A stretch of DNA of 11,642 bases, taken from positions 1 to 11,642 of the forward strand of contig CANIXM010000025.1 of the NCBI GenBank assembly GCA_947471245.1. The letters run 5' to 3'. Shown here piece by piece: positions 6,585-11,642 of this stretch. The position numbers were made by a program, and so were the translations under genes. The DNA is from Paludibacteraceae bacterium. GTDB lineage: Bacteria > Bacteroidota > Bacteroidia > Bacteroidales > Paludibacteraceae. The notes beneath the pieces were generated by a model, which saw only the letters and a program-made list of their open reading frames with translations, ran no database searches and had not been told where the DNA came from. The first letter of the stretch is position 1. The number at the start of each line of letters is the position of its first letter.

Positions 6585-9500
6585 ATGTATGTTATGGCAA
6601 ATTTTAGTTACTTTTGTCAATTAAAGCTCAAAAGTATAAAAAAAACACTTAAGATAGTCGGATTTTTGATTGCAGGGATAGTTTTATTTCTTGCTTCAAC
6701 GTATATTTTGTTGCAAAACAACAAGATACAGAACTTCCTTGTTCGAAAAGTGACCACAGAACTCTCCTCTACACTACACACCAAAGTCACAGTAGGACAT
6801 ATATCATTCCTGCTTTTCAACACTATCACTATTGACAATTTAAGCATTGATGATTTGAAGCATAAATCACTGCTTAGTATCAAAAGCTGCCATGCGTCAT
6901 TTGATTTTTTTAAACTTTTCGCAGGGCAAGTGATTGTTCACTCACTCACTTTGGATGGACTTTACGGAAATATTGAGATGGATAAATCTGGAAAGTCAAA
7001 CATTGATTTCATCCTCCGGGAATTGAATAAGAACAAAAATAGCAAAGATTCGAATGTGAGGTACAAAATTAGTCGGTTTATATTAAAGCATTCCTCATTC
7101 AATTTCACCAACTATAAATCGGTCCTTTCAGCCGCAGACAACTTGTTCAATTCCAATAAATTAAGATTTACTGGCATCGACATTGATCTTTCGATAGATT
7201 TCATGAACAAAGACTCACTAAATGCCACACTACACTCATTATCAGCCAATGAGGGCTCTGGGCTGTCGGTTAGCAATCTATCCACTAAAATTATTGCAAA
7301 TACTAAGGAACTGAAACTACCATACATTTCAATAGCACTACCTCATTCAGAGATACAACTTGAAGCTGTCAGCTTTCGTTATGACAGCCTGGTAAATTTG
7401 AAAAATTTTGAAGAAAAAGTGAAACTAAGCCTGCCCATTAAGTCCGCATACATTTCATTCTCAGATCTTAAAGCTTTTGCTCCACAACTTGCAGATGCAC
7501 ACGGTGCGGTGAGACTAAAAGGAGAGGTGTCGGGTAGGATTGCGAATATTCGGTTGAAGAAAATTGATGTTGCTTACGGTGCATCAATGACAATGAAAGG
7601 AGATTTGGACATCAGTGGGCTTCCCCATTTGGATGATGTTTTTTTGTTTGGAAAATTGACCGAGCTTAAAGCGAGCAAGCATGACATTCAAGACTTGGTG
7701 GCAGATGTAACCCGAAAACCATTTTTCCTACCCAAAGAGATTGACAAACTGGGCATGCTCAAATTTAAAGGAACTGTGTCTGGATTTATGAACAACTTGG
7801 TTACTTTTGGTCACTTAGACACTAACCTAGGTGATGTATCTGCCGATGTGCTATTTAAGTTTGAAAACCAGATGAATGACTTAGCATTTAATGGCAACAT
7901 CAAAACCAATAATTTTGAATTGGGGAAATTGCTTCCTGAAAGCAAACTGGGCAATGTTACACTTGAGTTTACCACTTCAGGAACTAAAAAGCAAAACGAA
8001 GCGCTCAAAGGAAAAGTAAGTGCTGACATCGCATTATTGACTTTCAATAATTACGCCTTCAGAGACATCACACTCGAGGGCAAATATGATGGCAAAGGAT
8101 ATGATGGGTATTTAGACATCGAAGATCAAAATATTATTGCCAACTTCAACGGGAAAGTCGATTTGACAAAACAACTACCAGTTTACAACTTTGAATTAAT
8201 GGTATCAGGGGCGCGTCTCCATGAATTAAATCTAATTAAGTCTTACCCCAACAGCGAATTGTCATTTAACACAAAAATCAATCTGGTGGGAAAATCGTTA
8301 GACGATATTAATGGTGTTATCCGATTTGAAAACATCGACTTTTTTAATCAAAACAAAAGGATCAACTATGATAGAATGCTCATTTTCACGAGAAATGAAA
8401 ATGATTTTACGCATTTTGCCATCACCTCTGATTTAATCAACGGCTCGGTAAGTGGTAATTTCAGATACAGTTCTTTGGGTCGGACGTTTACGAATATTAT
8501 TCACAAATATCTTCCATCCATTCCGCTACCTAAAGTGACCACCGAATCCAAAGAGGACAATCACCTTGATGTGGATCTAACCATCGGCAATTTGTCTCAC
8601 ATTACTCGGGTATTAAACCTTCCCTATACCACCGATGGAACATCTACTTTGAGAGGGTTTATTGACGAAAAATCCAATGAAATATCCATGCAAGCATTCG
8701 TTCAGACTTGTAATATAGCCAAACAGCGCATTGACAGCATTCAGCTTTACATCTCTTGCCCGCAAGACAAACTACAACTGAACACTACGGCAAAACTAGT
8801 TGACAACAAAGGATTTACAAAAGTATCATTGGTGTCATCGGCATTTGATAACGAACTGACCAATAAACTTATCTGGAAAAATTCTCTGGCTGTTAATAAT
8901 GCTGGAGAATTAGACCTTAAAGCGCATATAATCAACAACAATGGTAAATTAGCTGCACAACTCTCGGTGCTACCATCACAAATCATTATTTCTGATTCAA
9001 CATGGAATCTTGGGCGCAGTACCGTTAATATAAATGCTGACAGCACCATTAGCATTCAAGATTTTAAATTTGGGAAAAGTGCAACTCAATTCGTACATGT
9101 AAATGGCGTAATTTCGAAAAACCATAAGGATAGTTTGAACCTTAGTATGAGCAAACTAAACCTTGATTTTGTAATGAAAATAGTAAAATTGCAAGGAATT
9201 AGTTTGGGTGGCTTGGTTTCGGGAAAAGCGACTTTATTCGGAGTGTTGAATCAACCTATCTTTGAAGCAGGTCTTTTTGTGAAAGATTTTTCATTGAATA
9301 ACAAATTGATTGCCGATGGCTATGTCAATTCTAAGTGGGACAAACAAAATAGCATGTTGGTGGCACACGGCACCTTTCTTGATAATAAAAAGGACACAGT
9401 CCTGACTGCCAAGGCTGTCTACACGCCTCGCACCGATACCAAAGATGTGATGTATCACTCCAAACGCACCAGCCTTGAATTTCTATCGAGGTATTTTGGC

Positions 9501-11054
9501 AATATTGTAGAAAATTTCAAGGCCTATGCATCTGGAGATATTCGCATGTATGGCCCCTTGAAATACGGAGTGACATTCGAAGGAGATGCGTTAATAAAAG
9601 ATGCTCAATTCACCATCTCTAGCATGCACACATCCTATTCTTTTTCTGACTCCATACACATGACATCGAAGGTGTTAGAATTCAAAAATATTAAAGTATT
9701 CGACCAAGAAAAGAACCCTGCAACACTTACCGCAACACTCAAACACAATGGATTATTCCAACATCTTAAGTATGACCTCAAATTAAAAGGAAACAACATA
9801 TTGGGAATGAACACCAAATCTGAGGATAATGAATATTTTTTTGGGAAAGCTTATGCTAAGGGAAGTGTGCGGATTTTTGGTGATGAGAAAGAAACAAATA
9901 TAATGGTGGATGCTGTAACACAGCCCAAAACAAAATGCTACACCCAAATGGGAGGTGCGTCAATGGTTGCAGACAATAATTTTGTAAAATTCATCAATAA
10001 AAATCAGCACCGAAAGGAAAAAGAAAAGCCAACTGCTAGCTCGGAAACTAATGTGATAGTGAAAACAAACCTTCAAATTGAAGTAACACCCGATGCAGCA
10101 ATGGAGCTAATCATTGACCCAAAATCTGGTGATATGATTTCTGGAAATGGAAATGGGAATTTGCGGGTTGAGTTTGACTCCAAAAGCCCTGTCAAACTAT
10201 TTGGCACATACACCATCAACAAAGGCAACTATCAATTCACCCTGCAAAATGTAATCAGAAAAGACTTCAAAATTGATAAAGGAAGTACGATAGAGTGGAA
10301 TGGAAGCCCATTTGGAGCGGAGGTAGATATTCGTGGCATCTATTCAGTAACAGCTTCACTCTCAGATCTGATGGATGTAAAGCAATTAAGCACCATCACC
10401 ACCAGAACTTCGGTGCCTGTCAACTGCGTATTAGAGCTGTCAGACAACCTCATGAAACCAGTTGTGACATTCGATATCGAATTACCAACAAGTGACGACG
10501 GGGTAAAACAGTTGATTAAGAACATCATCAGCACCAATGAAATGATGAACAAACAAATGATATACTTATTGGTATTCAATAAATTTTTCACGCCTGAATA
10601 CCTTCGAAATTATTCATTCGGAGGAAATGAGATGCTTTCACTTGGATTGACCACTGTGAGTGCTCAACTCAATAGTTGGTTTTCCAAAATGATTAACAGC
10701 AACAATGTGTCACTCGGATTGGATTACAAAAAACTGACGAATATGAGTTCGGATGAATACAAAGCACAGATTCTCTATCAACCAAACAAAAGATGGATAG
10801 TGAATGGTAATATGGGCTACAGAGCGGACAATTATAGCACTAATAAATTCATAAAGGACGTGGATGTGGAATACCTACTTACTGATGAAGGCGCTTTCAG
10901 AGCCAAATTATACAACCGCACTGTGGACAAATACCAAGTGGGAACTGCTGTAGATATGCAAGGAATCAGTTTGATGTACAAAGAAAACTTCTCTGACATG
11001 AATGAAATGAAAAACTATTACTTGAACCTGATCGGTGTGGGCAAAAAGAAATGA
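6585..11054 (+). CDS. tamB: TamB-like translocation and assembly module protein
   Basis: This is a very large inner-membrane-anchored periplasmic protein of the AsmA/TamB class, bridge-like proteins implicated in outer-membrane protein assembly and lipid transport between the membranes. The 1,489-residue product has one N-terminal transmembrane anchor (about 22-43) and then a beta-rich repetitive body. The C-terminal TamB (DUF490) domain covers about 1120-1470 and includes NGNLRVEF (about 1188), the conserved GTYTINKGNYQFTL (about 1207-1220) and GSTIEWNG near 1232. Bacteroidota TamB proteins are usually about 1,400-1,700 residues, so it appears complete. The ATG at 6585 is used; an ATG at 6594 is also possible, and AAGGA at 6576-6580 sits 4 bases before the first. 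No tamA/BamA-like or TamL partner lies within the window. It is transcribed alone, divergent from tsaD and followed by a terminator. A run of eight A lies near its start (6638-6645). Confidence 0.9.
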   Translation: MYVMANFSYFCQLKLKSIKKTLKIVGFLIAGIVLFLASTYILLQNNKIQNFLVRKVTTELSSTLHTKVTVGHISFLLFNTITIDNLSIDDLKHKSLLSIKSCHASFDFFKLFAGQVIVHSLTLDGLYGNIEMDKSGKSNIDFILRELNKNKNSKDSNVRYKISRFILKHSSFNFTNYKSVLSAADNLFNSNKLRFTGIDIDLSIDFMNKDSLNATLHSLSANEGSGLSVSNLSTKIIANTKELKLPYISIALPHSEIQLEAVSFRYDSLVNLKNFEEKVKLSLPIKSAYISFSDLKAFAPQLADAHGAVRLKGEVSGRIANIRLKKIDVAYGASMTMKGDLDISGLPHLDDVFLFGKLTELKASKHDIQDLVADVTRKPFFLPKEIDKLGMLKFKGTVSGFMNNLVTFGHLDTNLGDVSADVLFKFENQMNDLAFNGNIKTNNFELGKLLPESKLGNVTLEFTTSGTKKQNEALKGKVSADIALLTFNNYAFRDITLEGKYDGKGYDGYLDIEDQNIIANFNGKVDLTKQLPVYNFELMVSGARLHELNLIKSYPNSELSFNTKINLVGKSLDDINGVIRFENIDFFNQNKRINYDRMLIFTRNENDFTHFAITSDLINGSVSGNFRYSSLGRTFTNIIHKYLPSIPLPKVTTESKEDNHLDVDLTIGNLSHITRVLNLPYTTDGTSTLRGFIDEKSNEISMQAFVQTCNIAKQRIDSIQLYISCPQDKLQLNTTAKLVDNKGFTKVSLVSSAFDNELTNKLIWKNSLAVNNAGELDLKAHIINNNGKLAAQLSVLPSQIIISDSTWNLGRSTVNINADSTISIQDFKFGKSATQFVHVNGVISKNHKDSLNLSMSKLNLDFVMKIVKLQGISLGGLVSGKATLFGVLNQPIFEAGLFVKDFSLNNKLIADGYVNSKWDKQNSMLVAHGTFLDNKKDTVLTAKAVYTPRTDTKDVMYHSKRTSLEFLSRYFGNIVENFKAYASGDIRMYGPLKYGVTFEGDALIKDAQFTISSMHTSYSFSDSIHMTSKVLEFKNIKVFDQEKNPATLTATLKHNGLFQHLKYDLKLKGNNILGMNTKSEDNEYFFGKAYAKGSVRIFGDEKETNIMVDAVTQPKTKCYTQMGGASMVADNNFVKFINKNQHRKEKEKPTASSETNVIVKTNLQIEVTPDAAMELIIDPKSGDMISGNGNGNLRVEFDSKSPVKLFGTYTINKGNYQFTLQNVIRKDFKIDKGSTIEWNGSPFGAEVDIRGIYSVTASLSDLMDVKQLSTITTRTSVPVNCVLELSDNLMKPVVTFDIELPTSDDGVKQLIKNIISTNEMMNKQMIYLLVFNKFFTPEYLRNYSFGGNEMLSLGLTTVSAQLNSWFSKMINSNNVSLGLDYKKLTNMSSDEYKAQILYQPNKRWIVNGNMGYRADNYSTNKFIKDVDVEYLLTDEGAFRAKLYNRTVDKYQVGTAVDMQGISLMYKENFSDMNEMKNYYLNLIGVGKKK

Positions 11055-11057
11055 GAT

Positions 11058-11106
11058 AAAACACACTGAAACTTTAGATAAACTAAGTATTTCAAATGTG
11101 TTTTTT
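11058..11106 (+). terminator. Intrinsic terminator after tamB
   Basis: Four bases after the tamB stop a long, interrupted hairpin forms. AAAACACA (11058-11065) pairs with TGTGTTTT (11097-11104), TGAAA (11067-11071) pairs with TTTCA (11090-11094), and CTTTAG (11072-11077) pairs with CTAAG (11083-11087) with one bulged base, leaving an ATAAA loop. It ends in six T (11101-11106). The stem is AT-rich, so part of its strength comes from its length. It separates tamB from the next gene. Confidence 0.7.
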
Positions 11107-11226
11107 AGAAATGTGAAATCTCGCTATATATACCTATCCATCAGTTATGTAGCTTGCAACTAAACCCTTGTAAGACTTAAATCCTTAAAAAATGTCACTC
11201 CAAAAAACAACCAATTTCACGTACCA
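11107..11226 (+). other. Intergenic leader before the DUF3256-type gene
   Basis: These 120 AT-rich bases presumably carry the promoter of the following gene. I see no good TTTG/TAnnTTTG pair on the plus strand; TAGCTTGC around 11151 is only a partial match. A 12-codon reading frame (ATG at 11192, product MSLQKTTNFTYQ) ends in a TGA that overlaps the next start codon as ATGA. Whether it is translated is unknown. Confidence 0.35.
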
Positions 11227-11642
11227 ATGAACAGCATGAGCATAAAGAACATATCGTACTCGTTGACTATAAAACTTGCACTAGTTGCACTCCTACTTAT
11301 TTTGCCGGGCATGGCTATAGGACAGAACATTGATAAATTGTTTGTGGAAATGCCCACAAAGCTCTATGCCGGTATGAGTAAACAAAATAAGTTGGAATTG
11401 ATGGAATACCACAAATCTCAATTGGCTGACTCGATGGAGAATAGAATGGGCAATAAAGTATATTTGCAAAAACTAGATACTGCCAATCAATTGCTGGTAA
11501 TTAGGACATCTCCCTTCTCTACATTGGAGATGAAGCGCTTCAATACAGACAAACAACAGTTCGTTGGATTGATTCGCACTGTTTGTGCGCCCGTTTGTCA
11601 TTCTTCTATTGCGTTTTACACCACGAAGTGGAGGTCTGTGGA
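11227..11642 (+). CDS. Secreted DUF3256-family protein (3' end cut by window edge)
   Basis: This is a protein of unknown function, resembling the DUF3256 family of Bacteroidales as I recall it. The visible 138 residues start with a Sec signal peptide: a basic start (MNSMSIKN), a hydrophobic core at about 17-31 (LALVALLLILPGMAI) and a likely cleavage after Gly32 before QNIDKLF. The mature part begins with LFVEMPTKLYAGMSKQNKLEL and ends near the window edge with CAPVCHSSIAFYTTKW, which has two cysteines (120 and 124) and matches the family's usual motif order. The start ATG at 11227 is chosen; Met4 is an alternative. A tamB terminator precedes it, so it probably has its own promoter. The protein probably acts in the periplasm or at the envelope; no enzymatic role can be inferred. 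The frame is open to the last base. Confidence 0.8.
   Translation, partial: MNSMSIKNISYSLTIKLALVALLLILPGMAIGQNIDKLFVEMPTKLYAGMSKQNKLELMEYHKSQLADSMENRMGNKVYLQKLDTANQLLVIRTSPFSTLEMKRFNTDKQQFVGLIRTVCAPVCHSSIAFYTTKWRSV

Noticed and set aside
6638..6645. Run of eight A near the start of tamB as a phase-variation site
   Set aside because: It encodes part of the Lys-rich stretch before the membrane anchor, as is normal in AT-rich genomes, and an intact frame follows. The evidence is weaker than for the T9 tract in the exosortase-like gene.
1..11642. Mobile elements, CRISPR arrays, tRNA or rRNA genes, defence systems
   Set aside because: I looked for transposases, terminal repeats, regularly spaced repeats and conserved RNA-gene motifs on both strands and saw none. 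The gene content is core chromosomal.

Overview
The window is ordinary chromosomal DNA from a member of the Bacteroidota, most likely the order Bacteroidales. The proteins have Bacteroidota-type features: an IF2 with a long charged N-terminal extension, a NusA of about 420 residues, a TamB of about 1,490 residues, and a secreted DUF3256-type protein, a family I know mainly from Bacteroidales. A near-perfect Bacteroidota promoter (TTTG, 20 bases, TATTTTTG) lies upstream of rimP. The genus cannot be fixed from the sequence; Paludibacter-like or Dysgonomonas-like relatives are a guess.

Layout. From the left edge to about 4.8 kb, on the minus strand, is the rimP-nusA-infB operon: ribosome maturation factor, transcription elongation/termination factor and initiation factor IF2. 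infB runs off the left edge and lacks its last residues. A promoter and a short leader with a terminator-like hairpin lie just before rimP. From 4,882 to 6,506, also on the minus strand, is a two-gene unit: tsaD (tRNA t6A synthesis) followed 5 bases later by a small exosortase/archaeosortase-like membrane protein. The 78-base gap at 6,507-6,584 is divergent and holds a perfect 9-bp inverted repeat. From 6,585 to 11,054, on the plus strand, is a very large tamB-like gene followed by a convincing intrinsic terminator. At the right edge a secreted DUF3256-type protein begins and is cut by the window end.

How it fits together. Most of the window is translation and RNA housekeeping: RimP matures the 30S subunit, NusA acts on RNA polymerase, IF2 starts translation and TsaD modifies tRNA. 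The two envelope genes (the exosortase-like protein and TamB) and the secreted protein are neighbours rather than obvious pathway partners. No mobile element, CRISPR array, rRNA or tRNA gene was seen. All genes look intact apart from truncation at the two window edges.

The points most worth following up are the terminator-like hairpin that sits between the predicted rimP promoter and the rimP start codon, which suggests attenuation of the nusA operon, and the exosortase-like gene that travels with tsaD without any visible sorting substrate.
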